Shown here: in pieces, positions 51,006-60,846 of the stretch
How positions within the stretch are numbered: position 1 is the first letter of the stretch
Layout of the letters: the number at the start of each line of letters is the position of its first letter
Assembly: GCA_905479105.1 (NCBI GenBank)
Contig: CAJQLE010000005.1
Span: 235,733 to 299,732 of the forward strand
Direction: 5' to 3'
DNA from: an uncultured Flavobacteriales bacterium
Lineage (GTDB): Bacteria > Bacteroidota > Bacteroidia > Flavobacteriales_G > Salibacteraceae
DNA length: 64,000 nucleotides
Position numbers and translations under genes: made by a program
Notes under the pieces: generated by a model
The model's input: the letters and a program-made list of their open reading frames with translations, nothing else
What the model was told of the DNA's origin: nothing
The model's database searches: none

Positions 51006-52298
51006 TTATCCACCGAAATCGTCAAATGCCACGTTCTCTGGCGGTACTCCCCACTCGTCACACATCTTAAGAACCGCTTGGTTCATCATTGGTGGACCAC
51101 AGAAGTAAAACTCAATATCTTCAGGAGCATCATGCTTGGTCAAGTATTGGTCTATTACAGATTGATGAACGAATCCAACAAAACCATCACCATCAGATTC
51201 CATGTTTTCTTTGGTCTTCCAGTTGTCTTCTGGAAGAGGCTCAGAAAGAACCAAGTAAAACTTGAAGTTTGGGTAATCTTTCTCTAATGCTCTGAAGTGA
51301 TCGATGTAGAACAATTCACGCTTAGAACGCCCTCCATACCAATACGATACTTTACGTCCCGTCTTGATTGTTCTAAATAACTCATACAAGTGACTTCTCA
51401 TTGGAGCCATACCTGCACCACCACCGATATATAACATCTCAGAATCATTGTCTTTGATGAAGAACTCACCATAAGGACCTGAAATAGTTACTTTATCTCC
51501 TTTCTTGCAAGCGAAGATGTAGGATGAAGCAATACCTGGATTTACATCCATCCACTTATTGTTAGCTCTGTCCCATGGTGGAGTTGCGATACGCACATTC
51601 AGCATGATCTCACGTCCTTCAGCAGGATAAGATGCCATAGAATATGCTCGCTCAATGGTCTCCGTGTTTTTCATCACTAAAGGCCAAAGATTGAATGTAT
51701 CCCACTCTTTCTTGAACTTTTCTGGCTCACCTGGATGCTCATCTGGGTGCGCTGTGATATCAAAATCAGCATAAGGAGTTTCGCAAGCTGGAATTTCGAT
51801 TTGGATGTAACCTCCAGCACGGTAATCCATGTCCTCAGGAATCTCAACTACGAATTCTTTAATGAAAGATGCAACGTTGTAATTTCTTACCACGGTAGCT
51901 TCCCACTTCTTGATACCGAAAATCTCTTCAGGAATTTGGATTTCCATATCCTCTTTGATCTTCACTTGGCATCCCAATCTCCAATCATCCGCTTGCTCTT
52001 TACGCGAGAAGTGAGGCTCTTCTGTTGGAAGAATAGATCCACCACCACTGTGCACTTGACACTTACACTGAACACAAGTTCCTCCACCTCCACATGCTGA
52101 CGGCAAGAAAATCTTGTTATCACTTAGCGTTGAAAGAACTGTTCCTCCTGCATTTACTTCAATGGTCTTTTCACCGTTGATGATCAACTTCACTTTGCCA
52201 CTAGGCGAAAGTTTTGCTTTGGCAAACAAGATGATTGACACCAATAGCAAGATGAATAAAAGGAATACTACGATACTGATTATGACTGTTGTTCCCAT
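51006..52298 (-). CDS. nqrF: Na+-translocating NADH:quinone reductase subunit F
   Basis: A 430-residue subunit: an N-terminal helix (residues 5-27), a plant-type 2Fe-2S ferredoxin domain with C69, C75, C78 and C110 ([20 protein letters not shown]), then a FAD/NADH-binding domain ([49 protein letters not shown]). It takes electrons from NADH and passes them to the 2Fe-2S centres. Twelve bases separate it from nqrE. Length and motif order are those of known NqrF. Confidence 0.96.
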   Translation of the reverse strand: MGTTVIISIVVFLLFILLLVSIILFAKAKLSPSGKVKLIINGEKTIEVNAGGTVLSTLSDNKIFLPSACGGGGTCVQCKCQVHSGGGSILPTEEPHFSRKEQADDWRLGCQVKIKEDMEIQIPEEIFGIKKWEATVVRNYNVASFIKEFVVEIPEDMDYRAGGYIQIEIPACETPYADFDITAHPDEHPGEPEKFKKEWDTFNLWPLVMKNTETIERAYSMASYPAEGREIMLNVRIATPPWDRANNKWMDVNPGIASSYIFACKKGDKVTISGPYGEFFIKDNDSEMLYIGGGAGMAPMRSHLYELFRTIKTGRKVSYWYGGRSKRELFYIDHFRALEKDYPNFKFYLVLSEPLPEDNWKTKENMESDGDGFVGFVHQSVIDQYLTKHDAPEDIEFYFCGPPMMNQAVLKMCDEWGVPPENVAFDDFGG

Positions 52299-52310
52299 GT
52301 CTTTAGTTTC

Positions 52311-52928
52311 TTATAATTCAATTCCCATAAAGGCCATGAACGCTACGCCCATTAAACCCGTGATGATAAAAGTGATTCCAAGTCCTCTAAGTGCTGGTGG
52401 TATATTTGAATACTTGATTTTTTCGCGAATGGCAGCAATTGCTACGATGGCCAAAAACCATCCCACTCCTGATCCAAGTCCAAAAGAAGTAGCTTCTGCT
52501 ATCGTGGAGTATTGACGCTCTTGCATGAACAGTGCTCCTCCTAAGATGGAACAGTTTACTGCAATCAACGGAAGAAAAATACCCAACGCACCATACAGTG
52601 CTGGAGCAAATTTCTCTACTGCCATCTCCACCAACTGCACCATAGATGCTATTACTGCGATGAACATGATGAAGCTCAGGAAGCTTAAATCGATGGTTGC
52701 AAATGAATCATCTAACCAAATCAATGCGCCTTCTTTAAGAACATAGTTCTCAATGAGGTAATTAACCGGTACAGTAATTCCTAAAACAAAAATCACTGCA
52801 AAGCCAAGACCTACGCCTGTTTTTACTGTCTTCGAAACGGCCAAATAAGAGCACATTCCAAGGAAGTAGGCGAAAATCATATTCTCTATGAAGATGCCTT
52901 TTACGAATATGTTTACTAAATCTAACAT
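52311..52928 (-). CDS. nqrE: Na+-translocating NADH:quinone reductase subunit E
   Basis: A 205-residue membrane subunit with six helices. C26 ([13 protein letters not shown]) and C126 ([13 protein letters not shown]) are the expected ligands of the iron centre that NqrD and NqrE share in the membrane. The conserved stretch [20 protein letters not shown] closes the protein. Its homology to NqrD, with inverted topology, is the family rule. Maturation of this centre needs NqrM, for which a candidate is encoded at 49207. Confidence 0.96.
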   Translation of the reverse strand: MLDLVNIFVKGIFIENMIFAYFLGMCSYLAVSKTVKTGVGLGFAVIFVLGITVPVNYLIENYVLKEGALIWLDDSFATIDLSFLSFIMFIAVIASMVQLVEMAVEKFAPALYGALGIFLPLIAVNCSILGGALFMQERQYSTIAEATSFGLGSGVGWFLAIVAIAAIREKIKYSNIPPALRGLGITFIITGLMGVAFMAFMGIEL

Positions 52929-52934
52929 GGTGGT

Positions 52935-53618
52935 TTAGTTTTCTTCAATTAAAGCGGTGTTCTTACTTCTCTGAATCCAAATGATGATACCAACAGTAAT
53001 TAAAGCCATAGGAGGCAAAATCATCATATTGTTGTTCATGTATCCCATTTCAAATACTGCATCTGGAACCAATTTATATCCCATCAATGTTCCTGAACCA
53101 AAAAGCTCTCTTACTACAGCTACTGCAATTAATATCCATGCATAACCCGCAGCATTTCCGATGGCATCCAAAATAGATCTCCAAGGTTTGTTTGCTAAAG
53201 CAAATGCCTCTAATCGACCCATGATGATACAATTGGTAATAATCAATCCTACAAACACGGATAAAGCTTTACTTACATCATAAACGTAAGCCTTAAGCAC
53301 TTGATCAACCAAGATTACCAATGACGCCACTACCACCAATTGAACGATGATTCGAATACGACTAGGAATCACGTTTCTTATCAATGATATGATCAAGTTA
53401 CCACCAATCATTACTGCAAGAACTGACAGTGACATTACGATCGCTTGCTTTACTTGCACCGTAATGGCAAGTGCCGAACAAATACCCAATACTTGGACAG
53501 TAATAGGATTTGAGTCGTTCAAAGGATCAGTAAGAAGCGACTTGTTTCTCTTAGAGAATAGAGGCTCACTTGGTTCTTTTACTACAGCTGCTGCTGCTTC
53601 TTTTACTTCTGTACTCAT
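52935..53618 (-). CDS. nqrD: Na+-translocating NADH:quinone reductase subunit D
   Basis: A 227-residue membrane subunit. The iron-ligand cysteines are C47 (VLGICSALAITVQVK) and C129 (FVGLIITNCIIMGRLEA). FALANKPWRSILDAIGNAAG and LFGSGTLMGYKLVPD are further family motifs. About 25 extra N-terminal residues, Ala/Glu-rich, precede the usual start. Six bases separate it from nqrC and six from nqrE, so expression is tightly coupled. Confidence 0.95.
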   Translation of the reverse strand: MSTEVKEAAAAVVKEPSEPLFSKRNKSLLTDPLNDSNPITVQVLGICSALAITVQVKQAIVMSLSVLAVMIGGNLIISLIRNVIPSRIRIIVQLVVVASLVILVDQVLKAYVYDVSKALSVFVGLIITNCIIMGRLEAFALANKPWRSILDAIGNAAGYAWILIAVAVVRELFGSGTLMGYKLVPDAVFEMGYMNNNMMILPPMALITVGIIIWIQRSKNTALIEEN

Positions 53619-53624
53619 AGTGAA

Positions 53625-54404
53625 TTAGATTGATGCGATATCAGAATTCTTTTTAAAGTAAGGCACATATACTTTCAAGGTATTCTCCAACATGGAAGAA
53701 ACACCGTTGCTTGTAATCGTACCTCCGGTGATTGCGTCAACACCGTGCATATCGCCAGCGTCAGCTCCACCCTTAACTACTTTCACCGAAACAAACGCTC
53801 CAGCATCATCAAAAATTTTGTCTCCTACGAAAGGCTCTTCGAACCAACTTTGGTTGATCTCTGCACCTAAACCTGGAGTTTCTGTTTTGTGATCAAACGT
53901 TGCTCCAAATATTGTATTCATATCCGCCTCAAGTGCGATGAATCCCCATATCGGACCCCATAACCCAGTTCCTACTAAAGGAACTACATAGTATGGATTT
54001 CCATCCTTCTCACAAATGAAAAGGGGAAAACGCTTCTGCTGATCAGTGAGAGACTTGTCTCTATATTGCTTCTTTATGTCAATGTTGAAGGCATCACTTT
54101 CGTAAGCTTCTTTGCCATCAACAGAAAGTGTTTTAACGTCACCTTCAGTTTCGCTCAATACATTTCCTTCTGAGTCTAGAATAACACGTTTCTTAATGAA
54201 TTCTCCGAACTTAGCGCTAGCCTCCTCTCTGCTTGATTCTACTTGAATAGAGCCAAGCACGTTCTGCATTTTCTCTTGCTTCATATTCTCTTCTTGAGGA
54301 CCTTTTAGTCCTAAAGCTGCTACTGCCAAAACAGTTGCTACTACAACAACCATAATGATGGAGAAAAGAAAAGTAAAGCCTTGTGATTCTTTATTGAATG
54401 CCAT
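53625..54404 (-). CDS. nqrC: Na+-translocating NADH:quinone reductase subunit C
   Basis: A 259-residue subunit with one N-terminal helix (residues 11-32) and a periplasmic FMN domain. The flavinylation motif is D223-A-I-T-G-G-T229 (GVDAITGGTITSNGV), with T229 as the predicted covalent FMN site for ApbE; the common motif has SGAT, and the Gly in place of Ala is a mild variant. GLWGPIWGFIALEADMNTIF and TETPGLGAEI are conserved. Normal length for the family. Confidence 0.95.
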   Translation of the reverse strand: MAFNKESQGFTFLFSIIMVVVVATVLAVAALGLKGPQEENMKQEKMQNVLGSIQVESSREEASAKFGEFIKKRVILDSEGNVLSETEGDVKTLSVDGKEAYESDAFNIDIKKQYRDKSLTDQQKRFPLFICEKDGNPYYVVPLVGTGLWGPIWGFIALEADMNTIFGATFDHKTETPGLGAEINQSWFEEPFVGDKIFDDAGAFVSVKVVKGGADAGDMHGVDAITGGTITSNGVSSMLENTLKVYVPYFKKNSDIASI

Positions 54405-54416
54405 GATTAATAGGTT

Positions 54417-55637
54417 TTATGCTGCGACTTTTACTCGCTTTAATCTTCGGTTAATATTCGCTTCTACCACATAGTGGTCAATCAAAGGAGCCATAACGTT
54501 CATAAACAAAATGGCCATCATAATTCCTTCAGGGTAAGCCGGATTAAATACGCGAATCATGATTCCAAGGAATCCCGCCAAAAACCCATATATCCATTTA
54601 CCTGTCGTTGTTTGTGCAGCACTCACTGGATCTGTTGCCATGAAAACCATTCCAAACATAAAACTTCCCATCATCAATTGTTGTAATGGATGAACGGACA
54701 TGAATGCGTTTGCACCCCACGCGTTAAATATCATCGACATTGTTAAGCCACCAACTAAGAAGGAAAGCATGATTCTCCAGCTTCCGATTCCTGTAAAAAT
54801 CAAGATAGCCGCACCTATTAAAATGGCAAACACTGATGTCTCACCAATAGAACCAGGTATCCATCCCCAGAAAGAAGCCCACATTGTGTCTGCTAAACTT
54901 CCATACTGTTGTCCAGCGGCATCATATGCCACACCTCCAAACTCAGCACCAACAGGGGCATTATACGCTTGAGAAAGCAATGTTTCTCCTGTGTATCCAT
55001 CTACACCAGCCATTCCAGACTCTTGTGGAATCCAAACAGCATTACCACTCATTTTAGTAGGATAAGCAAAGAATAAGAAGGCACGTGCTGTAAGAGCCGG
55101 ATTCAAAATATTCATTCCCGTTCCACCGAAAACCTCTTTACCAATTATAACAGCAAAAGCAGTTGCCACAGCTACCATCCACAATGGAATTTCAGATGGA
55201 AGCACCAATGGAATAAGCATTCCTGACACCAAGTAACCCTCATTTACAGAGTGATTATTCTTGATCGCAATAGCAAACTCAATTCCTAATCCAACTGCAT
55301 AGCTTACCACTACGATCGGTAATACGCGAATAGCTCCGAAGATGAATTTCTCCATCAAGCCTTCACCCAACCCTGTAAGCTCACCAATTGATAAATAATA
55401 CTGGTGACCTGTGTTCCACATTCCAAACAGCAAGGCTGGAACCATTGCTATTACCACTAAAAACATGGTTCTTTTTAAATCAATGGCATCTCTAATGTGA
55501 GCGCCTTTATGAGAAGTATGACCTGGAGTGAAAGCAAATGTTTCCAATGCCTCAAAGCCCTTGTAATACTTTTCGAGCTTACCGCCTTCTTCAAAGTTTG
55601 GGCGGAGGTTGTCTAATATATTCTTTAAAAACTGCAT
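54417..55637 (-). CDS. nqrB: Na+-translocating NADH:quinone reductase subunit B
   Basis: A 406-residue integral subunit with about ten helices. The FMN attachment motif is D213-G-Y-T-G-E-T219 (GVDGYTGETLLS), with T219 as the predicted site; Glu replaces the usual Ala. HTSHKGAHIRDAIDLKR is the conserved N-terminal part, and FMATDPVSAAQTTTGKWIYG with VFNPAYPEGIMMAI the C-terminal part. It holds the riboflavin and quinone sites and the Na+ path. It is preceded by nqrA with a 15-base gap. Confidence 0.96.
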   Translation of the reverse strand: MQFLKNILDNLRPNFEEGGKLEKYYKGFEALETFAFTPGHTSHKGAHIRDAIDLKRTMFLVVIAMVPALLFGMWNTGHQYYLSIGELTGLGEGLMEKFIFGAIRVLPIVVVSYAVGLGIEFAIAIKNNHSVNEGYLVSGMLIPLVLPSEIPLWMVAVATAFAVIIGKEVFGGTGMNILNPALTARAFLFFAYPTKMSGNAVWIPQESGMAGVDGYTGETLLSQAYNAPVGAEFGGVAYDAAGQQYGSLADTMWASFWGWIPGSIGETSVFAILIGAAILIFTGIGSWRIMLSFLVGGLTMSMIFNAWGANAFMSVHPLQQLMMGSFMFGMVFMATDPVSAAQTTTGKWIYGFLAGFLGIMIRVFNPAYPEGIMMAILFMNVMAPLIDHYVVEANINRRLKRVKVAA

Positions 55638-55652
55638 AGTCTTTTATCTCTA

Positions 55653-56999
55653 TTAACCTAGTTCTTGTTTAGCTACATCCAAGCCATCTCTTAGGATGCT
55701 TTGTACATTCATTTTACTTGTGCATGCATACTCACATAGCGCAAAATCTTCAGGAATAACTTCGTAAATGCCCAAATTCTCCATTTTATCTAGATCATTT
55801 GTCATGATAGATTTAATGAGTTGAACAGGATAAATATCCATTGGCAATACGGCTTCATATTGACCAGAAACAACATACGCACGGTCTTCACCGTTCATAT
55901 TCGTATTCAAAGCGAATTTTTTATTTGGTGACAACCAACTGAAGTAAGATCTTGATAAAGAAAACTTATGAAAGTTTGGTGCCAACCAGCCTAAAAACTG
56001 TGGTTCATTTCCTTCAGGAATAACTGTTACGGCATCATGAAAGAAACCCAAGTATCCTTCTGTAGAGGAAGCATCGCCTGTGAGCACGTTTCCAGAAATG
56101 ATTCTGTTGTCTCCAGCTTTAATTTGACCATCAACGATTGACTTCATAGAAGCACCAACCCATGTGGTTAAATAACGTGGCTTTTCCACTTCAGAACCAG
56201 CCAAGGCAATTACTTTCTTAAGGTCAACTATTCCAGTCATCAAAAACTTACCCATCAATGCAACATTCTGCGCTGAGATAGTCCAAACGTTTTCTCCTTT
56301 ATTGATAGGGTCAATATGATGAATCTGAATTCCTACGTTTCCTGCAGGATGAGGGCCAGTAATTGTATTCAACTCTACCCCTTTAGCTTGAGTAAAAGTT
56401 GCATCGGACGTTGATTTACCTCTCGTTGTCAAATGAACTTTACCATCAGTTAACTTAGATAAGGCATCCAACCCTTTTTGAAAAGCTTCTTGCTGACCAT
56501 GAAGAATAAAATCATAATCTGGAGCAAGAGGTGAGCTATCAAATGCAGAAATAAAAATCGCCTTTGGCTTCAAATGAGGATTGGCTATAACATCGTATGG
56601 TCTTTGTTTCAACATTGGCCAAAAACCACTGCTCATTAAAACAGTCTTTATCTTCTCCGTTGAGCTTAAGTCGCTTACATCAAACTGCTCAAATTTTTGA
56701 TCTTGATCTGGAACGATTCTTACTTCAAGAATCTTTCTCTTGGCACCTCGCACGATTTCAGCAACTTCGCCACTTACAGGAGAGGTAAACTTAACATGCT
56801 CGTTGTCCTTATTATAAAAGATGACCGAGCCAGCTTTGACTTCATCTCCTTCCTTAACAACCAATTTTGGCGTTAAGCCATGAAAATCTGTAGGTTTTAA
56901 CGCAAACGATGCAGGAAAAGAAGCATCTCCTTTTACATGATCAGCTGCACCAACTAATTTGATGTCAGCTCCTTTGCTAATTCTAACGTTCTTAGGCAT
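55653..56999 (-). CDS. nqrA: Na+-translocating NADH:quinone reductase subunit A
   Basis: A 448-residue cytosolic subunit, first gene of the nqr operon. PTDFHGLTPKLVVKEGDEVK and KFTSPVSGEVAEIVRGAKR form the biotin-lipoyl-like N-terminus, and GPHPAGNVGIQIHHIDPINK is the strongly conserved central motif. NqrA binds ubiquinone or menaquinone near NqrB in other systems. The promoter at 57036 gives a leader of about 30 bases. Confidence 0.96.
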   Translation of the reverse strand: MPKNVRISKGADIKLVGAADHVKGDASFPASFALKPTDFHGLTPKLVVKEGDEVKAGSVIFYNKDNEHVKFTSPVSGEVAEIVRGAKRKILEVRIVPDQDQKFEQFDVSDLSSTEKIKTVLMSSGFWPMLKQRPYDVIANPHLKPKAIFISAFDSSPLAPDYDFILHGQQEAFQKGLDALSKLTDGKVHLTTRGKSTSDATFTQAKGVELNTITGPHPAGNVGIQIHHIDPINKGENVWTISAQNVALMGKFLMTGIVDLKKVIALAGSEVEKPRYLTTWVGASMKSIVDGQIKAGDNRIISGNVLTGDASSTEGYLGFFHDAVTVIPEGNEPQFLGWLAPNFHKFSLSRSYFSWLSPNKKFALNTNMNGEDRAYVVSGQYEAVLPMDIYPVQLIKSIMTNDLDKMENLGIYEVIPEDFALCEYACTSKMNVQSILRDGLDVAKQELG

Positions 57000-57035
57000 T
57001 TGATTAGGTTAAAATTGTCGCTTTGAAAACGGGCG

Positions 57036-57043
57036 CAAACGTA
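57036..57043 (-). promoter_or_regulatory. Probable -7 promoter element of the nqr operon
   Basis: TACGTTTG on the minus strand, an exact TAnnTTTG match 37 bases before the nqrA ATG. The -33 element is weak (AAAG at the expected position), so the call rests on one box. Confidence 0.45.
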
Positions 57044-57189
57044 CGTGATTTTTTAAATATATAAAGACATATTCGCGACTAAAATGAGTGAAATTTTGAT
57101 CAGACATTCAATCTAAGACTTAGTATACATTTTCTCATATTTTATCGTTCTTTTTGTCACCCATTGATTTTCAGCATTCAAATAAGCAC

Positions 57190-58569
57190 ATGCCAAACAC
57201 CAGTACCATTCAAAACACAGCATTTTTGAAAGTGTTCATCTCTTCATTGATCAAGTTTTCACTTCTTTTTTTATTGACATTTAGTTTCTCCGAAATCTGT
57301 GCTCAGTTTAACGTTGACGAGCAATCGGGTGAAGACAATTATTACAATGCCAACTTTCTGCGCTTTGAAAACCACATATATCAAGAGAATGTAAAAACTG
57401 TTCTCCTACATCCCAAAGACTGGCCAATCGCAGCGCCATTCATTGTTCTAAATGACCCAAACAGCACGTTAGAGCTTCATTTCGACATTCTAGACTCCAC
57501 GCTAGGCAACTTTATGTATGAACTCATTCATTGCGATTACAATTGGAAAAAATCAGAATTAGATGTTCAGGAATACATCGATGGAATGCCGTCAGACTAT
57601 TTAGTTGAGTATGATTATTCTCGAAACACATTTCAGAAATTCATCCACTACTCTCTTGAAATCCCGAATTTCAATATGCAGATCACAAAATCGGGAAACT
57701 ATCTTATCAAGGTTTTCGATTATGATAATAACGACCTGATATTAACCAGAAGATTTAGTGTTACTGAAAACATAGTGAATGTAGACGCCAAGGTGAAGCA
57801 AGCTACATTGGTAAGACAGCGTTATTCTCATCAAGAAATAGACTTCTCCATAGGAACATCCGCCTATCAAATGACCAATCCATATACAGACCTTCATGTG
57901 GAAATTCTTCAAAATCATACTTGGGAAAACCGTCTATCCGGATTAGACCCAAGATTCGTCAAAGAGTCAACGTTGGATTATGACTATGATGGCCCAAACG
58001 CAATCGAAGGATTAAATGAATTTCGTCTCCTTGATCTGAAAAACACCCGATTCAACGGTGCCGGAATTGAGCGTGTTACATTTTCGGCACAAGAAAATCA
58101 CGCCTATTTAGAATTGGACAAAAGCCGCGCAAGCAGAACATACTTACAAAATCGAGATCTGAATGGATGGTTTTATATCTCAACAAACCTCAGTGAGGCC
58201 AACAGTGCAGCATTGGATGCTGATTATGTGAACGCACATTTCAGCCTAAAGCAAGAAAAGCCATTGAGTGATGGTGATGTTTATGTGTATGGCGCATTAA
58301 CGGACTGGAAAATTCTTCCAGAAGCCAAAATGAAATTCAATCAACTAGAGTTGAAGTATGAAAATACCCTGTACATCAAACAAGGTATTTTCAACTACAT
58401 GTATGCTTTTGTAAAGGATGGTGAAATTAAGCCTGACATGAGTCGCTTTGAAGGTTCACACTTTGAAACCGAAAACGAATACTCAATTCTTGTTTATCAC
58501 CGTCCGCTAGGATTAGATTACGATCGTTTATTAATGATTAAAACGATCACCTTCCCTCCTGAAAATTGA
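57190..58569 (+). CDS. Type IX secretion system plug-family protein (DUF5103)
   Basis: About 459 residues from the ATG at 57190; an upstream ATG at 57154 adds 12 residues. The signal segment is FSLLFLLTFSFSEICAQ. The family pattern is visible as VKTVLLHPKDWPIAAPFIVL, FMYELIHCDYNWKKSELDVQ, GNYLIKVFDYDNNDLILTRR and FYISTNLSEANSAALDADYV, a set of tandem beta-sandwich domains. DUF5103 proteins include the plug that closes the SprA translocon of the type IX system. It probably sits at the outer membrane. It ends two bases before the convergent FKBP gene. Confidence 0.87.
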   Translation: MPNTSTIQNTAFLKVFISSLIKFSLLFLLTFSFSEICAQFNVDEQSGEDNYYNANFLRFENHIYQENVKTVLLHPKDWPIAAPFIVLNDPNSTLELHFDILDSTLGNFMYELIHCDYNWKKSELDVQEYIDGMPSDYLVEYDYSRNTFQKFIHYSLEIPNFNMQITKSGNYLIKVFDYDNNDLILTRRFSVTENIVNVDAKVKQATLVRQRYSHQEIDFSIGTSAYQMTNPYTDLHVEILQNHTWENRLSGLDPRFVKESTLDYDYDGPNAIEGLNEFRLLDLKNTRFNGAGIERVTFSAQENHAYLELDKSRASRTYLQNRDLNGWFYISTNLSEANSAALDADYVNAHFSLKQEKPLSDGDVYVYGALTDWKILPEAKMKFNQLELKYENTLYIKQGIFNYMYAFVKDGEIKPDMSRFEGSHFETENEYSILVYHRPLGLDYDRLLMIKTITFPPEN

Positions 58570-58570
58570 G

Positions 58571-59404
58571 TTATTTAACCTCAACGACTTCTACATCAAA
58601 TACCAAAGTAGCATTTGGAGGAATAACTCCGCCAGCTCCTCTTTCTCCATAAGCCAGGTGAGATGGAATAACCAATTTAGCCTTAGAACCAACGTTCAAT
58701 AATGAGATGCCTTCATCCCATCCAGGAATAACTTGTCCAACACCCAGAGGAAATTCGATAGGCTCGCCACGCTCGTATGAAGAGTCGAACTTAGTCCCAT
58801 CTTCTAACATTCCGTGGTAATGCACTGAAACAGTCTTACCTGGTTCTGTTTTAGCGCCTGATCCTTCTTCAATAATGTAATATTCAAGACCTGATTGAGT
58901 AGTTTTCATTTCAATACCTTCAGTTGCCCATGGCTCATGCGCGATTGGCTGAGGTCCATCTTGAATATCCATAATCTCAACTTCGAATATCAATGTGCTA
59001 TTAGCCGGAATACCTGGCTGTTCGCGTCCGCCATAAGCAAGGTTTGCAGGGATAGTAAGCTTTGCTTTGGCACCTTTAGATAATTGACCAATACCTTGAT
59101 CCCATCCTGGAATTACTTGTCCAACTCCAATTTGAAAAGAAATGGGTTCTCCTTTGCCAAAGCTTTCGTCAAAAACTTGACCATTTTCAAGCATACCTTT
59201 ATAGTGAACAGAAACCTTCTGACCCATTTGAGGTAAGATACCATCACCTTTCTGGAAAACTTCTATTTGCAGACCTGATTCCAAAACTACGCTAGTAGTG
59301 TCTCCCATTTGCTCATCATTCGCATCAGCAGATGCATCTTCATTTCCACCAGAACATGCAGATAGTGCGATAGCAGCACCAATAATCAATGTATATAACT
59401 TCAT
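58571..59404 (-). CDS. Lipoprotein with two FKBP-type peptidyl-prolyl isomerase domains
   Basis: A 277-residue lipoprotein (lipobox LSAC, C17). FKBP domain 1 spans about residues 48-150 (VSVHYKGMLENGQVFDESFG; VGQVIPGWDQGIGQLSKGAK) and domain 2 about residues 175-277 (VSVHYHGMLEDGTKFDSSYE; ATLVFDVEVVEVK). Both keep the aromatic and Asp residues of the binding pocket (YKG, FDES, WDQG). It should speed proline isomerisation of exported proteins in the periplasm. It follows, on the same strand, two more FKBP genes but has its own promoter at 59423. Confidence 0.93.
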   Translation of the reverse strand: MKLYTLIIGAAIALSACSGGNEDASADANDEQMGDTTSVVLESGLQIEVFQKGDGILPQMGQKVSVHYKGMLENGQVFDESFGKGEPISFQIGVGQVIPGWDQGIGQLSKGAKAKLTIPANLAYGGREQPGIPANSTLIFEVEIMDIQDGPQPIAHEPWATEGIEMKTTQSGLEYYIIEEGSGAKTEPGKTVSVHYHGMLEDGTKFDSSYERGEPIEFPLGVGQVIPGWDEGISLLNVGSKAKLVIPSHLAYGERGAGGVIPPNATLVFDVEVVEVK

Positions 59405-59422
59405 ATTAAAATTTTAAGTCGG

Positions 59423-59430
59423 CAAAGCTA
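59423..59430 (-). promoter_or_regulatory. Probable -7 promoter element of the double-FKBP gene
   Basis: TAGCTTTG on the minus strand 18 bases before the ATG at 59404; identical to the -7 box of the nrnA and uvrB promoters. No good -33 TTG at the usual spacing. The short leader of about 14 bases resembles other genes in the window. Confidence 0.45.
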
Positions 59431-59437
59431 ATAGAAT

Positions 59438-60292
59438 TCAATTGAGAACCTTCATCAACTCTGCTTCATATATTATTGCCGAAAATGGTGGGACAATTCC
59501 AGAAGAGGAACCCTTGTCGCCATAGGCTAATTTATAAGGAATAAGAAATTGCGCTTTTCCGCCTTCCTTCATCATTGCTATTGCTTGCGCAAATCCCTTA
59601 AGTACTTGATCTGGCTTACCTACGTGATACTCAAAAGGTTCATCCTTATAAGTGTCATCAATCAACAGCCCATTTGCCAAATAGGTTCGGTAATGAATAA
59701 GAGCCGTTCCTCCAGATTTAATAGAAGAACCTTCTCCATCAGACTGAGAGCGGAAATAAATCCCTTCGTGCAAATTACTTTCATCGAAACGAAGGCTGTC
59801 TAAAGCATTTTGAAAACTCAATTGTCCTTGCATTTCAAAGTCTGACCGAAGTCGCTCTTCTGCGCGAACCTGAAGTAAGACTGAGGCCTCAACAACTTCA
59901 TTGATGAATAAATTGAGTTTTAAAAGTGAATTATCCATTCCCACATCCACCGGGCTAAACCAATCTTTTACTTGCAAGTCTTTAACACTTCCTATGATTT
60001 TTAATTCTTCTCCTTCATTAGACGAGGCAATTATACTCTTAATATCCTTTGGCCATTCCGCACTGCCAAACTGAACGCGCTTGACCCGTTTTTCGAGCAT
60101 GAGAGAATCATCAATACTGCTGACAGCAATTGTCAAAGACACGAATGAATCTTCGTCTACTTTTCGAGTATCATCACCTAAGGTTATTCTCTGAAAATGA
60201 ACTGAATCATGAATACGCTTATATCCTTCATAGTCGGATGAATTGCACCCCAGTAGGAAAAAAGTCAGAAGAATTGAAATCGTTATTCTCAT
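59438..60292 (-). CDS. FKBP-type peptidyl-prolyl isomerase lipoprotein
   Basis: A 284-residue lipoprotein (LLGC, C16). The C-terminal 95 residues form an FKBP domain (GGTALIHYRTYLANGLLIDD; KPDQVLKGFAQAIAMMKEGG; YGDKGSSSGIVPPFSAIIYE). The N-terminal half also shows a degenerate FKBP-like strand order without the pocket residues, so it may be a second, inactive domain. It overlaps gldI by four bases and is the last gene of the nrnA-gldI operon. Confidence 0.85.
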   Translation of the reverse strand: MRITISILLTFFLLGCNSSDYEGYKRIHDSVHFQRITLGDDTRKVDEDSFVSLTIAVSSIDDSLMLEKRVKRVQFGSAEWPKDIKSIIASSNEGEELKIIGSVKDLQVKDWFSPVDVGMDNSLLKLNLFINEVVEASVLLQVRAEERLRSDFEMQGQLSFQNALDSLRFDESNLHEGIYFRSQSDGEGSSIKSGGTALIHYRTYLANGLLIDDTYKDEPFEYHVGKPDQVLKGFAQAIAMMKEGGKAQFLIPYKLAYGDKGSSSGIVPPFSAIIYEAELMKVLN

Positions 60293-60846
60293 TTCAAACC
60301 AATCAATTCAAGATTATAGATCACAGTGGATCTTGGTGGGATTTTATTATTATCGCCTGTCAATCCATGAGCCAAATGACTTGGCAAAATCACATGCGCT
60401 TTGTCACCCAACTTCAAATAGGTAACAGCTTCATGTAAACCAGTTTCAACATTGTCTTGCCCAATCATAAAAGATCGAGGACCATCTTCTTTTGATGAAT
60501 AAACTTCTACTCCATCCATTAAACTCACTTTGTAATCGAGGGTGGCTATTTGGCCATCTTTAGCTTTCTCACCTTCGCCTTTACCTTCATAAACCATATA
60601 ACGCAAGCCTGTGCCTGTCTTGGTCATTTCCCATCCCCTGCGCTCAGCAAAACCTTCAATAACGGCATCTTCTTCTAATGCCATTTGCCTGTTGATGTCT
60701 TCCATACTTCTATTGACATCTCTTTGTGTTGGCATATTAGAAGTGCTCGGAGGAGCGCTTTCTTGGCATGATTGAGCCGTCAAGAACAAACTCATTATAA
60801 AGGCTAGTGTCTTCACCCTATGGAGATATTTTGTTTTGAATAACAT
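60289..60846 (-). CDS. gldI: GldI-like FKBP-type peptidyl-prolyl isomerase lipoprotein
   Basis: A 185-residue lipoprotein (FLTAQSC). RRGWEMTKTGTGLRYMVYEG begins the FKBP-like domain, with ATLDYKVSLMDGVEVYSS and NVETGLHEAVTYLKLGDKAH following; VILPSHLAHGLTGDNNKIPP is the usual GldI end. GldI is an outer-envelope isomerase needed for gliding motility and linked to type IX secretion in Flavobacterium. A GTG at 60816, one base after the nrnA stop, is an alternative start. The position after nrnA is the known flavobacterial gene order. Confidence 0.85.
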   Translation of the reverse strand: MLFKTKYLHRVKTLAFIMSLFLTAQSCQESAPPSTSNMPTQRDVNRSMEDINRQMALEEDAVIEGFAERRGWEMTKTGTGLRYMVYEGKGEGEKAKDGQIATLDYKVSLMDGVEVYSSKEDGPRSFMIGQDNVETGLHEAVTYLKLGDKAHVILPSHLAHGLTGDNNKIPPRSTVIYNLELIGLK

